DNA of 23,713 bases from Haloarculaceae archaeon (GTDB lineage Archaea; Halobacteriota; Halobacteria; Halobacteriales; Haloarculaceae). A program made the position numbers and the translations under genes. Below the pieces are notes generated by a model. It did no database searches, was not told the origin of the DNA, and saw nothing but the letters and a program-made list of their open reading frames with translations. This document shows positions 7,123 through 14,334 of the stretch, one piece after another. Position 1 is the stretch's first letter. Each line of letters opens with the position of its first letter. Location of the stretch: positions 1 through 23,713 of the forward strand of contig JAHENO010000029.1 of the NCBI GenBank assembly GCA_018609945.1, given 5' to 3'.

Positions 7123-7800
7123 TTACGATTGGTCGGCCAGCGACCCTGCGAGCGTTTCGCCGACGATCCCGCCGGGCTGGCGGTCCTCGAGCGAGGCCCG
7201 GCGCCGGAGTTCGCAGTACACCTCGGGCGGGAGTTCGAGCGTCATCTCCCCGAGCGTGACGCCCTGGCTCGCGAGCGCGCGCTCGACGTCCGCGCCCTCG
7301 TTGACCGCGCTGGCCGCCGACCGCACCTCCCGGACGGTCAATCCGTGGTCGAGGGTTGCCCACGCGAGGTGGAGGCGGGCAGTGCCGTCGACGCGCGCGA
7401 TGTGCTTGGCGGCCGTGGGCGCGATCTCGCCGCGTGCGACGTGTCTGCGTATCGACTGGGGCAAATCGTGGACCCGGGACCACTTCCTGATGAACGGAAC
7501 CGTCACGCCCTCGCCCGCGCGCTCGGCGGCCGCCTTGTACGAGCCTTCACCCCGGACGAGCGCCGCACACGCGGCCGCGCCCCGGAGCATCAGGACGTTG
7601 TCGTCGGCGCCGGCCGTGTTCTCCGCGAAGGCCGCGACGGTCTCGGCTGCGAGTTCGAGGCTCTCCGGGTCGTCGGGGTCGAACGCGACCGCACGCTCGG
7701 CGTGATCGCCGGTCAGCGACGGATCGCCACGGATGACCGGTGCGCCGACCGGTGACTCGCGGTCCGTGGGCGGGGGTGTCTCACTCCCGTCGTCACTCAT
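7123..7800 (-). CDS. Haloarchaeal protein with ParB-like HTH and ribbon-helix-helix-like segments
   Basis: The 225-residue protein starts MSDDGSETPPP; a longer in-frame start nine codons upstream is possible but less likely. After an acidic disordered N-terminus (about 1-50) comes an Ala-rich helical region. The segment IRKWSRVHDLPQSIRRHV followed by GEIAPTAAKHIARV resembles the helix-turn-helix of ParB/KorB-type proteins, where the same LP...I...GEI...A pattern occurs. The C-terminus (MTLELPPEVYCELRRRA, about residues 185-215) looks like a ribbon-helix-helix strand and helix. I recognise it as a conserved haloarchaeal family without a known role; DNA binding is inferred from these two patterns. 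It ends 34 bases upstream of tRNA-Lys on the same strand. Confidence 0.7.
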   Translation of the reverse strand: MSDDGSETPPPTDRESPVGAPVIRGDPSLTGDHAERAVAFDPDDPESLELAAETVAAFAENTAGADDNVLMLRGAAACAALVRGEGSYKAAAERAGEGVTVPFIRKWSRVHDLPQSIRRHVARGEIAPTAAKHIARVDGTARLHLAWATLDHGLTVREVRSAASAVNEGADVERALASQGVTLGEMTLELPPEVYCELRRRASLEDRQPGGIVGETLAGSLADQS

Positions 7801-7842
7801 CGGTTGCTCTACGACGGGCGGAACCAAAAGCCCCCGGTCCAG

Positions 7843-7968
7843 TCACTCCTCGTCCTCGCGGCGCTCGGAGAGGTACTCCCAGACCTCCGCACAGCCACAC
7901 CCGTCCGCGAGGTCGTCCAGGTGGTTCCGCGCCTCGTCGGCGTCCTGGGTGTCTGAGGGCGCCGTCAT
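7843..7968 (-). CDS. Cys-containing microprotein (41 aa)
   Basis: The frame MTAPSDTQDADEARNHL... encodes 41 residues with a GCGC motif (Cys24, Cys26) in ADGCGCAEVWEYLSERRE. The rest is acidic and probably two short helices. Haloarchaeal genomes commonly hold such very short acidic proteins with a CxC pair followed by AEVWE; I recognise the pattern but no function is known to me. A single CxC could bind metal only as a dimer or with a partner. GGAGAGAC just before the ATG is a possible ribosome-binding site, which helps the start choice. It lies 42 bases upstream of the ParB-like gene on the same strand, so the two may be co-transcribed. Confidence 0.65.
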   Translation of the reverse strand: MTAPSDTQDADEARNHLDDLADGCGCAEVWEYLSERREDEE

Positions 7969-8465
7969 CTGTCTCTCCTGTGGCTCTCGCGGGGACCGGC
8001 TACGACTGATCCGACGGCCGCCACGTCCCTGTCTGCCATCGTTTCCGCTAGCCGTTTCCGTCTGATAAGCCCGCCCTCACCTGTAAACGCTTCCCGGACT
8101 CCCGTATACAGGCAACAAATTCCGCTACTTCCAGGGAGAAGCGCACGCTCAGCGGGCAGACCCGAAATGCCGACCCGAGAGCCGGAAAGATCGACCGATT
8201 TCTGTCGCGGGACGCGTCACCGACGGACTGGAGTTCATATACAGAACTTGAGAATACGGCTCGTTCGAACGCAAGGAAGAAAAACGACGGGTCGAGAGCG
8301 CCGCATAAATTTTTATCTCTATTCTGAGCCGATTATAAAATGTCGAAACGCGATGGTGAAATGTCGGCATCAGCACGAAAGATTCGGAAAACGAACCGAA
8401 ATAGAGCTAGCAGTCGACCCCTTATATTGTCGACGCCGTCCAACCGAGTATCGAGGAGACCCATC
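7969..8465. other. Gene-free stretch with AT-rich, promoter-like core
   Basis: I see no convincing gene in these 497 bases. Open frames exist, but they lack the acidic composition and G/C-rich third positions of the neighbours. From about 8260 to 8430 the base composition becomes much richer in A and T, with several TATA-like words: CATAAATTTTTAT (8305-8317), GATTATAAAATG (8331-8342) and CCTTATATTG (8419-8428). Only the last is well placed for the next gene. The others may drive an unannotated RNA or may be a remnant of acquired DNA. Confidence 0.45.
8419..8428 (+). promoter_or_regulatory. TATA-like box for the small membrane protein
   Basis: CCTTATATTG lies about 40 bases before the GTG start at 8466. 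This would give a short leader of roughly 15 bases. Confidence 0.35.
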
Positions 8466-8714
8466 GTGTCGAGCGTGTCCCCGTACGAGTCCGAACGCGG
8501 CGCCACGTCCCGACAGTCGGTCGACAGCGCAGACCTGCAGACGCAGTTCCGTCCGGCAGTCCGTTGCGCCGGATTCTGGACGGCGGTCCTGCTGCCGTTC
8601 GTCCTGGTGACACTGCTGGCCAGCGGGGCCATCGTCGAGTGGCCGTTCGTCGCCGGCGGCCTCCTGGCGGTGAACCTCGCCGGCCTCGTCATCGGGCGCG
8701 AGTACAAGCGGTAA
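8466..8714 (+). CDS. Small two-helix membrane protein (82 aa), function unknown
   Basis: I place the start at the GTG at 8466, giving 82 residues that begin MSSVSPYESERG. The upstream in-frame ATG at 8340 would add a Lys/Arg/Ser-rich tail (42 residues) encoded by AT-rich DNA unlike haloarchaeal coding sequence. After a polar N-terminus there are two hydrophobic helices, about residues 32-53 and 58-77, with a basic end (GREYKR) on the cytoplasmic side. The pattern FRPAVRCAGFW before helix 1 is shared with a haloarchaeal family of short membrane proteins, as far as I recall. The function is unknown. Confidence 0.6.
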   Translation: MSSVSPYESERGATSRQSVDSADLQTQFRPAVRCAGFWTAVLLPFVLVTLLASGAIVEWPFVAGGLLAVNLAGLVIGREYKR

Positions 8715-8851
8715 GACGCGCTCCCGGTGGGTGTCTCCTCACGCACAGCCAGCCACCGAATCGCCACCCGACCTGCGCCGGCGGGCGCTCGCCACGCCCG
8801 CCGGCACACACGTCTTCGAGTCCACGGGGCCTGTGCCCCGCCGCGTTTCCG

Positions 8852-8894
8852 TGGCTCCGCGGTTGCGGGCTCCCATGGCTCCGCAAACGCGGGC
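8852..8894. repeat. Imperfect direct and inverted repeats, possible 3' hairpin or dispersed repeat
   Basis: The words TGGCTCCGCGGTTGCGGGC (8852-8870) and TGGCTCCGCAAACGCGGGC (8876-8894) are direct copies differing at four positions. GCGGTTGCGG and CCGCAAACGC can also pair with one mismatch, so an RNA hairpin is possible. The preceding CCGCGTTTCCG adds a further partner for AAACGCGG. The position between 8714 and 8939 fits a 3'-end structure, or a decayed dispersed repeat. No coding frame here is convincing. Confidence 0.4.
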
Positions 8895-8938
8895 CGTTTC
8901 CCTGACTTTCAAACGTGATCGGGCAGCCAGGACGCCGC

Positions 8939-9661
8939 ATGCCCGAACCTACACACCTGATCGCGGGAACGTGCACGACCACCTTCGACGGGACGGGCCG
9001 TGACCGCCGCCAGCACGGCGAGGTGCTCGTCATCGTGAAGCCCGACGGGACGACGCTCGTCCACGACGCGGCCGGCTACCAGCCCGTCGCGTGGCTCACC
9101 CGTCCCGAGTCGGTGACCGTCGGGACCGACACCGTGACCGCCGTCGACGGCGACGAGCGACTGTCGGTCGAACTCCACGAGACACACGTCCGCGGGCAGT
9201 ACCCCACGACAGACGCCGGCGTTCCGGTCGGGGACTGTGACTGCGGGGCGCAGTTGATCCGGGCCCGCGGCGCCGTCAGCTGTCCCGGGTGTGGCGACCG
9301 CTACGGCCTGCCGGCGGGCGCGGCGGTCGTCGACGAGACCTGCAGCGAGTGTGGCCTGCCCCGCGTCCGCGTCGAGCGGGGGAAAACGTTCGTCGTCTGT
9401 CTGGACCGGCACTGCGAGTCGCTGGACGACCGGGTCCGCGCGGCCTTCGACCGGGAGTGGGACTGTCCCGACTGCGGGGCGGATCTGCGCGTCCTGCGTC
9501 GCGGGGGGCTCATCCTCGGTTGCGACCGCTATCCCGACTGCGAGACCGGGTTCGCCTTCCCCGAGGGCGTCCACGACGGCGCCTGTGCGTGTGGACTGCC
9601 CGCCTTCGAATCGTCGTCGGGCCACCGTTGCCTGGACGCCGGGTGCGAGGCGGGCGGGTGA
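8939..9661 (+). CDS. NucS-like N-terminal domain fused to topoisomerase-type zinc ribbons
   Basis: Predicted nucleic-acid-binding protein of 240 residues. Residues about 5-62 (LIAGTCTTTFDGTGR, then VLVIVKPDGTTLVHDAAGYQPVAWL) match the N-terminal DNA-binding domain of the mismatch/flap endonuclease NucS, including the IVKPDG and VH...GY.P..W signatures. The NucS nuclease domain is absent. Instead there are four Cys clusters: C100/C102/C115/C118, C135/C138/C154/C159, C176/C179/C195/C201 and C216/C218/C231/C236. The second and third have the CxxCG...C...C spacing of topoisomerase IA C4 zinc fingers. The ATG at 8939 is used because the NucS-like strand begins a few residues later. I infer binding to DNA ends or single strands; catalysis is not evident. 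It stands as a single gene between a repeat region and a convergent HAD gene. Confidence 0.78.
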   Translation: MPEPTHLIAGTCTTTFDGTGRDRRQHGEVLVIVKPDGTTLVHDAAGYQPVAWLTRPESVTVGTDTVTAVDGDERLSVELHETHVRGQYPTTDAGVPVGDCDCGAQLIRARGAVSCPGCGDRYGLPAGAAVVDETCSECGLPRVRVERGKTFVVCLDRHCESLDDRVRAAFDREWDCPDCGADLRVLRRGGLILGCDRYPDCETGFAFPEGVHDGACACGLPAFESSSGHRCLDAGCEAGG

Positions 9662-9684
9662 CCTCCTCTCCGCGAACGCGGACG

Positions 9685-10326
9685 CTACGCGTGCGAGAGC
9701 AGGTGCTCGCGGAGGTCCCCCGGCGAGGACGCCACGTAGTCGGCACCGCTCCGGTCGCCCTCGCGGACGTCGCCGTGTCTGAACCCGACGACGTGCATCC
9801 CGGCCCGCCGTGCCGCCTCGATGCCGTGGCCGGAGTCCTCGACGGCCGCGGCCGCCGCCGGGTCGACGCCGAGCAGGTCGGCCGCGTGCCGGTAGACGTG
9901 GGGGTCCGGTTTGCCGGGTCCCTCGATATCGTCCGCGCTGACGACCTCGTCGAACGCGAGGTCGAACCGGTCGCAGACGATGTCGATCCAGCGGTGCGGA
10001 GACGAGGAGACGAGCGCGACGGCGACGCCCCGGTCGCGGAGCGTCCCGACGAGGGCGCGAGCGCCCTCGAAGGCCGCGACCGACTCGCCGTAGATTTCCC
10101 TGGCGGTCTCCTCGTACCACTCGAGGTACGCGTCGTAGTCCATCGCCACCCGGTAGCGGTCGGACAGGTCGTCGTAGATGTCGCGGTAGTTCATGCCCGT
10201 GGTCTCGGTGAGCGGGACGGTCTCGTCGGGGACCAGAGCCGGGAAGAGGTCGTCGCGCTCCCGGGGGATCCAGTAGTCCTCCGAGTCGACGAGGACCCCG
10301 TCCATGTCGAAACAGACCGCGTCCAT
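9685..10326 (-). CDS. HAD-superfamily hydrolase, beta-phosphoglucomutase/phosphatase-like
   Basis: A 213-residue subfamily IA HAD phosphatase, probably cytosolic, acting on an unknown small phosphorylated substrate. The four HAD motifs are present: FDMDGVLVDSE with nucleophile Asp7 and Asp9, VSSSPHRW (Ser107-109) for motif II, Lys139 in GKPDPHVY, and VEDSGHGIEAA (Glu163-Asp164) for Mg2+ binding. An alpha-helical cap of about residues 16-85 fits the beta-phosphoglucomutase-like group, although DSE rather than a sugar-specific signature follows motif I. An in-frame start 37 codons upstream is rejected because it puts a basic tail before motif I. It is divergent from endA. Confidence 0.88.
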   Translation of the reverse strand: MDAVCFDMDGVLVDSEDYWIPRERDDLFPALVPDETVPLTETTGMNYRDIYDDLSDRYRVAMDYDAYLEWYEETAREIYGESVAAFEGARALVGTLRDRGVAVALVSSSPHRWIDIVCDRFDLAFDEVVSADDIEGPGKPDPHVYRHAADLLGVDPAAAAAVEDSGHGIEAARRAGMHVVGFRHGDVREGDRSGADYVASSPGDLREHLLSHA

Positions 10327-10405
10327 GCGCCCCCAACGGGACTGCCGCGGGAGAGGGTTGTGGTTCCGGGCGGACGGCGAGGACGGAGGCACCGACACCA
10401 CAGGG

Positions 10406-10413
10406 GATATGAA
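10406..10413 (+). promoter_or_regulatory. TATA-like box of endA
   Basis: GGATATGAAC is centred about 27 bases before the ATG at 10436, in the gap shared with the divergent HAD gene. Confidence 0.4.
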
Positions 10414-10435
10414 CTGCGCGCGCAGACACCGAGAC

Positions 10436-11479
10436 ATGGAGGCGACATACGACGGCGGCGTCGTCCGCGCGGGTCGGGCGGGACGCGAGCAGTTCTACGA
10501 CGCCCGCGGATACGGCCGGCCCGTCGACGGCGACGTCCACCTCGCGCCCGTCGAGGCGGCCCACCTCCTGTTCCGGGGCGACCTCGACGCGGTCGTCGAC
10601 GACGGGGGAAACCGGCTGGAGTTCCGTGGCTTTCTCGCCTCGGCGGCCGTCTCCGAGGTCGCCTTCTTCGTCTACAAGGACCTCCGCGACCGCGGGTTCT
10701 ACCTCTCGCCGACCCGCGACAGCGGAGAGGGGGACGCGGCGGTCGATTTCGCCGTCTACCCGCGGGGCAAGGGCCCGTGGGACGACGAGGTCGCCTACCG
10801 CGTCCGTGCGGTCGACGAGCGCGCCGACGTCCCGGCGGCGACGCTCTCGGGGCTCGCGGGCGGCGCCGAGGGGACGGGCGTGCTGGCCGTCGTCGACGAG
10901 GAGAGCGAACTCACATACTTCGCCGTCGAGGCACCGACGCTGACCGGGTCGTCGTACGACGACGTCCCGGGCGTGACCGGCGAACTGGTCGCCGACCGCG
11001 TCCTGGTCTGGGAGCCGCCGGAGACGCTCCACGGGCGGGCCTTCTACGGCCAGCGGCTCGCCGACGACGGCGCAGTCCAGCTGTCGCTCGTCGAGGCCGC
11101 GTCCCTCGCCGGTCGGGGGCGCCTGGAACTGGCCGGTCGGACCGACGCCGAGCGGACGCTCGTGGACCGCGGACGCGAGGTAGAGGGCGAGCGGTTCGAC
11201 CGCCGGCTGCGGGTCTACGACGCGTTGCGGACCGCGGGCATCGTCCCCAAGACCGGATACAAGTTCGGCGCGGACTTCCGGACCTACGCACACGTCGACA
11301 GTGTCTCGGATCTGGGTCACTCCGAGCGGCTGGTGCGGGTACTCCCTGCCGACCACACGTTCGCGCCGCGGGACCTCGCGCTGGACGTCCGGCTCGCCCA
11401 CGGCGTCCGCAAGGAGATGACCGTCGCGCTGGTCGACGGGGGCGTCGAGTGGCTCTCGGTGACACGGCTGACGCCCTGA
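10436..11479 (+). CDS. endA: tRNA-splicing endonuclease EndA
   Basis: Cleaves bulge-helix-bulge introns from pre-tRNAs and some pre-rRNAs. The 347-residue length fits the two-repeat (homodimeric) haloarchaeal type. The C-terminal catalytic half shows KTGYKFGADFRTY (Tyr284), LGHSERLVRVL (His295) and GVRKEM (Lys326), the family's Tyr-His-Lys triad. The N-terminal half (about 1-170) is the structural pseudo-repeat: AFFVYKDLRDRGFYL aligns with LRVYDALRTAGIVPKTGYKFG. The ATG at 10436 is chosen because the upstream extension is basic and lies across the likely promoter. A six-T tract 12 bases after the stop may end the transcript. The assignment is firm. Confidence 0.94.
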   Translation: MEATYDGGVVRAGRAGREQFYDARGYGRPVDGDVHLAPVEAAHLLFRGDLDAVVDDGGNRLEFRGFLASAAVSEVAFFVYKDLRDRGFYLSPTRDSGEGDAAVDFAVYPRGKGPWDDEVAYRVRAVDERADVPAATLSGLAGGAEGTGVLAVVDEESELTYFAVEAPTLTGSSYDDVPGVTGELVADRVLVWEPPETLHGRAFYGQRLADDGAVQLSLVEAASLAGRGRLELAGRTDAERTLVDRGREVEGERFDRRLRVYDALRTAGIVPKTGYKFGADFRTYAHVDSVSDLGHSERLVRVLPADHTFAPRDLALDVRLAHGVRKEMTVALVDGGVEWLSVTRLTP

Positions 11480-11490
11480 GAGAGCAATCC

Positions 11491-11496
11491 TTTTTT
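11491..11496 (+). terminator. T-tract after endA
   Basis: TTTTTT begins 12 bases after the endA stop, an archaeal intrinsic-terminator-like signal. The same AT-rich run is about 25 bases before the GTG at 11519, so it could instead serve as the TATA-like region of the next gene. Confidence 0.35.
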
Positions 11497-11518
11497 GTGG
11501 ACCGGCGTAGCGACAGGT

Positions 11519-12355
11519 GTGTACCGCCTGCAGTCAGTCAGCGAGGGAATACGCCAGTCGGCGTCGCCCGCCCTGGTCGAGGCGTTCGCGCTCGTCACGG
11601 AGCTGGGTGGCGTCGCCTTCCTCGTCGTCCTCCTCTCGGTACTGTACTGGGTGGACGAGCGGGAGACGACGGGGACGGTCATCGGCTACGCGCTCGTGGC
11701 GCTCGCGGTCACGCTCGCCCTGAAGACGGCGTTCGCGCTGCCCCGCCCGCCGGCGTCGCTGCGGGCAGTCGCGGTCGAACCCGGCTCGTACGGGTTCCCC
11801 AGCGGCCACGCGATCGCCGCGACTGTCGTCTACGGGGGGCTGGTGCTCGCCCGCGACAGGCTCGGGGACCCCCGCGTAACGGTGCCCGCTGTCGTTCTCG
11901 TCGCGCTCGTCGGCCTCTCCCGGGTCGTGATCGGCGTCCACTACCTGGGTGACGTCCTCGTCGGCCACGCCGTCGGCCTGGCCCTGCTGGCCGGCCTGTG
12001 GTGGGGCGTCGGCCACCGCGCGGACCGGGCCTGTCTCGTAGCTGCCGGCGTCGCCGCAGTCGGGGTCGGTCTCACGGGCGCCAGTTCCGACTCGTTGCTG
12101 GCGCTCGGGGGCAGCCTCGGCGGCGCGGCCGCGTTCCGGACCGTGGACACGGCGACGCTGTCCGCACCCGGCCGGGCCGAGGCGCTCGCCCTCGTCGTCG
12201 TCGGCCTCCCGGTCGCCGGGGGACTCTACTGGCTGGCCTCGACGGCGGGGCTCGCGCCGGTGGCCGTCATCGGAAACGCGGCGCTCGTCGCGACCGTCGT
12301 CGCGCTCCCGGTCGCGCTCCAGGGCCGGGTGGCTGCGTCGCTGTCGACCGGGTGA
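11519..12355 (+). CDS. PAP2-family membrane phosphatase
   Basis: Integral membrane phosphatase of the type-2 phosphatidic-acid phosphatase superfamily, probably acting on a lipid phosphate or isoprenyl diphosphate at the membrane face. Numbered from the GTG at 11519 (278 residues), the three signature motifs are complete: KTAFALPRP (Lys69, Arg76), PSGH (94-97, His97) and SRVVIGVHYLGD (Arg135, His141, Asp145). About six to eight hydrophobic helices follow, and the C-terminal third (about 160-278) has extra helices beyond the core domain. A TTG at 11495 is also in frame, but it sits in the T-tract; GTG at 11519 is favoured. It lies 39 bases after endA. Confidence 0.88.
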   Translation: MYRLQSVSEGIRQSASPALVEAFALVTELGGVAFLVVLLSVLYWVDERETTGTVIGYALVALAVTLALKTAFALPRPPASLRAVAVEPGSYGFPSGHAIAATVVYGGLVLARDRLGDPRVTVPAVVLVALVGLSRVVIGVHYLGDVLVGHAVGLALLAGLWWGVGHRADRACLVAAGVAAVGVGLTGASSDSLLALGGSLGGAAAFRTVDTATLSAPGRAEALALVVVGLPVAGGLYWLASTAGLAPVAVIGNAALVATVVALPVALQGRVAASLSTG

Positions 12356-12375
12356 GACGGGCAGTCGTCGGCCGT

Positions 12376-13239
12376 TCAGGCCAGCAGATCCGGCAGGTCG
12401 TTGACGCTCTCGACGACGGCAGCGGCGCCCGCCGATTCGAATTTCCGGCGGCCGGCCTCGCCGGTCAGGCCACCGGTGAGCACGCCGACGCCGTGGTAGG
12501 TTCGCTCGTCGGCCTCGTCGGCGTTGACCGCAGTCCGGACGTCGTCGAGCGTATCGCCGGCGAAGGCCACCCTGTCGGCCCCGAAGCGCTTGGCCAGCGT
12601 CACGAGCGCGCCCGGGTCGGGTTTGCCGCCGGCCCAGTCCTCCATCGTGAACCGGCACTCCTCGGGAACGTCCAGCCCGGCCCGCGCCAGCGCGATGTCG
12701 GCCTCGGCGGCCGGCCGGCCCGTGAGCACGCCGACGTCGAACCGCCGGGTCAGGGCCTCGACGGTCTCCGACTCGACGAGGACGGGTTCGTCGTGGATGT
12801 ACCCCGGCACGTCGAGGTCGGGTTCGCCGCCCTCAAGTTCGCGGTAGAGGTCGTTCCCGAGGTAGAGTTGCTGGAAGACGTCCCGGAGGCGGTCGCGGTC
12901 CCAGCGCGCGAGAACGCGCTCCCGTGCGGCGGGCGTGAGTTCCTCGCCGACGACGGTCCGCGCCGCCGAGAGCCCACCCCCCATCCCTGCGACTGCGTCG
13001 GTGAACTGCGCCACCGAATACTCCATCCCCTCGCGGCACGCGAGCAGATACAGCGCCACGGCGTCGGTGACGTCCCAGTCGTTGTTGAACCCGCCGGCGT
13101 CCTTGAACTGCTGGACGTCCGCCTTCGGGAGGGTGTCCCCGTAGACCTGGTCGACGGACTCGACGACTGCACGCCGGTAGGAGTCGGCCACGTCGACGAG
13201 CACGCCGTCGACGTCGAGCACGACCGCGTCGACGTTCAT
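12376..13239 (-). CDS. HAD-type hydrolase, TIGR01548-like
   Basis: A 287-residue HAD phosphatase that resembles the TIGR01548 subfamily found in haloarchaea and cyanobacteria. Motifs: VVLDVDGVLVDVADSYRRAV (Asp9, Asp11), VLTGRPAAEA (Thr173), Lys206 in GGKPDPGAL, and FAGDTLDDVRTA (Asp229, Asp232/233). The insertion FKDAGGFNNDWDVTDAVALYLL (about residues 45-66) is characteristic of this group, as I recall. The substrate is unknown. It starts 24 bases after the UPF0146 stop on the same strand, so the two are probably one operon. Confidence 0.88.
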   Translation of the reverse strand: MNVDAVVLDVDGVLVDVADSYRRAVVESVDQVYGDTLPKADVQQFKDAGGFNNDWDVTDAVALYLLACREGMEYSVAQFTDAVAGMGGGLSAARTVVGEELTPAARERVLARWDRDRLRDVFQQLYLGNDLYRELEGGEPDLDVPGYIHDEPVLVESETVEALTRRFDVGVLTGRPAAEADIALARAGLDVPEECRFTMEDWAGGKPDPGALVTLAKRFGADRVAFAGDTLDDVRTAVNADEADERTYHGVGVLTGGLTGEAGRRKFESAGAAAVVESVNDLPDLLA

Positions 13240-13263
13240 CAGGTGAGGAAACGTGGTCGGCGT

Positions 13264-13662
13264 TCAAGGCGGTTGCGACTCGGCAGCGAACAGCGTGGTG
13301 CCGGGGAGCGTCTCGGGTTCGGCCGGGACCGCCGGCTCCTCGGCGCCCAGCGTCGTAAACAGGAAGCGCGCGTCGACGTCGCGTGCGATGTCGCGGACGG
13401 GCCGGTGGAGTTCGGGCGGGAGGTTCCGCGCGAAGAGTGCGTCCGCGCCCGCGTACACCCGGCGGTCGGGATCGGTGGCGTCGTCGCGCACGAACCGGAC
13501 GCCGTCGGGCACCCACCGCTCGTGGACGTCGGTGGCGGTCACCGACACGCCCCGGTCGACGAGGGCAGTCGCGATTTCCGGCCGGTGTCCGACGCCCACC
13601 TCGACGACGCGGTCGAACCGCGCCAGGCGGGCGGCGAGGCAGGTCGTGGTGTCTGTTCCCAC
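13264..13662 (-). CDS. UPF0146 family protein
   Basis: A 132-residue conserved archaeal protein. It has the start of a Rossmann-like methyltransferase fold: VVEVGVGHRPEIATAL (about residues 18-34) resembles a SAM-binding glycine loop, and VTATDVHE (about 41-48) would be strand 2 with its acidic end. The fold is too short for a full methyltransferase, and its function is not known to me. It is followed by the HAD gene (24-base gap). The upstream gap of 38 bases is shared with divergent archaemetzincin; an AT-rich CCAATATGC on the minus strand (about 13688-13696) is well placed for this gene. Confidence 0.85.
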   Translation of the reverse strand: MGTDTTTCLAARLARFDRVVEVGVGHRPEIATALVDRGVSVTATDVHERWVPDGVRFVRDDATDPDRRVYAGADALFARNLPPELHRPVRDIARDVDARFLFTTLGAEEPAVPAEPETLPGTTLFAAESQPP

Positions 13663-13667
13663 GCGAG

Positions 13668-13676
13668 ATTTTTATG
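13668..13676 (+). promoter_or_regulatory. TATA-like box of archaemetzincin
   Basis: GATTTTTATG is centred about 28 bases before the ATG at 13701. It lies in the 38-base divergent gap with UPF0146, so the two promoters must overlap. Confidence 0.55.
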
Positions 13677-13700
13677 GACCGGTCCCGCATATTGGTTTGC

Positions 13701-14222
13701 ATGCACGTCGACATCGTGCCGGTCGGCGAAGTCGACGCCGTCGTCAAGCGGGAAGCATCCAGTGCACTCCGGGCGATCTACGAGTCACAGGTGACCGTTC
13801 ACGACGCCCGACCGGTCCCTGCGGGCTCGTACGACTCGAGCCGCGATCAGTACCGTGCCGAGGAGTTCATCGACCTCGCGAAACGAGTCGGTGACGGCGA
13901 GAAGAACATCGCCATCACCCCCAAGGACCTCTTCTACCACCGCCGCAACTACGTCTTCGGCCTGGCGTACCTCGGGGGCAACGGATCGGTCATCTCGACG
14001 TACCGGCTGCGGACCTCCTCGGACGGGGGATTCTCGAACCGGTCGGCCGACGATATCTTCTCCGACCGCGTCCGCAAGGAAGTCATCCACGAGGTCGGCC
14101 ACACCCTCGGGCTCGAACACTGTGACAACAAACGGTGCGTGATGAACTTCTCGCCGACCGTCCGCGAAGTCGACGTCAAGGAAGAGAACCTCTGTGGCAG
14201 CTGCCAGCGGGACATTCTCTGA
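13701..14222 (+). CDS. amzA: Archaemetzincin (zinc metallopeptidase)
   Basis: Predicted cytosolic zinc aminopeptidase-like enzyme of the archaemetzincin family. The full signature is present near the C-terminus of the 173-residue protein: HEVGHTLGLEH (His130, His134, His140) binds the catalytic zinc. The following Cys141, Cys146, Cys165 and Cys168 (HCDNKRC and CGSCQ) form the structural zinc site, and Met148 gives the Met-turn. The length matches the compact archaeal form. The start at 13701 follows a TATA-like box at the right distance. Physiological substrates are unknown. Confidence 0.94.
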   Translation: MHVDIVPVGEVDAVVKREASSALRAIYESQVTVHDARPVPAGSYDSSRDQYRAEEFIDLAKRVGDGEKNIAITPKDLFYHRRNYVFGLAYLGGNGSVISTYRLRTSSDGGFSNRSADDIFSDRVRKEVIHEVGHTLGLEHCDNKRCVMNFSPTVREVDVKEENLCGSCQRDIL

Positions 14223-14305
14223 CACGAGAGCCCCGACGCGGCCGCCGGTACCGCCACGCCGATGTCTGGCGGTTTTGTGACTACCAAACACATTTGGGTT
14301 GCCAC

Positions 14306-14313
14306 CTTTATCC
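14306..14313 (+). promoter_or_regulatory. TATA-like box
   Basis: CCTTTATCC is centred about 25 bases before the ATG at 14335, which also decides that start over an in-frame ATG at 14299. Confidence 0.45.
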
Positions 14314-14334
14314 CTGCGCGCACTACCCCTGTGT

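Noticed and set aside
8167..8610. A 147-codon plus-strand frame in the AT-rich stretch
   Set aside because: The product is basic and without a pattern, and it overlaps the better-supported membrane protein at 8466 in another frame.
8909..11401. An 830-codon open frame on the minus strand across the zinc-ribbon, HAD and endA genes
   Set aside because: Long stop-free antisense frames are common in GC-rich haloarchaeal DNA. Its product is Arg/Pro-rich in part and shows no family, while the overlapping genes on both strands have complete motifs.
9289..11952. An 887-codon open frame on the plus strand
   Set aside because: It is a frame shadow of the zinc-ribbon, endA and PAP2 genes. Its composition is dominated by Arg and Gly, unlike any haloarchaeal protein.
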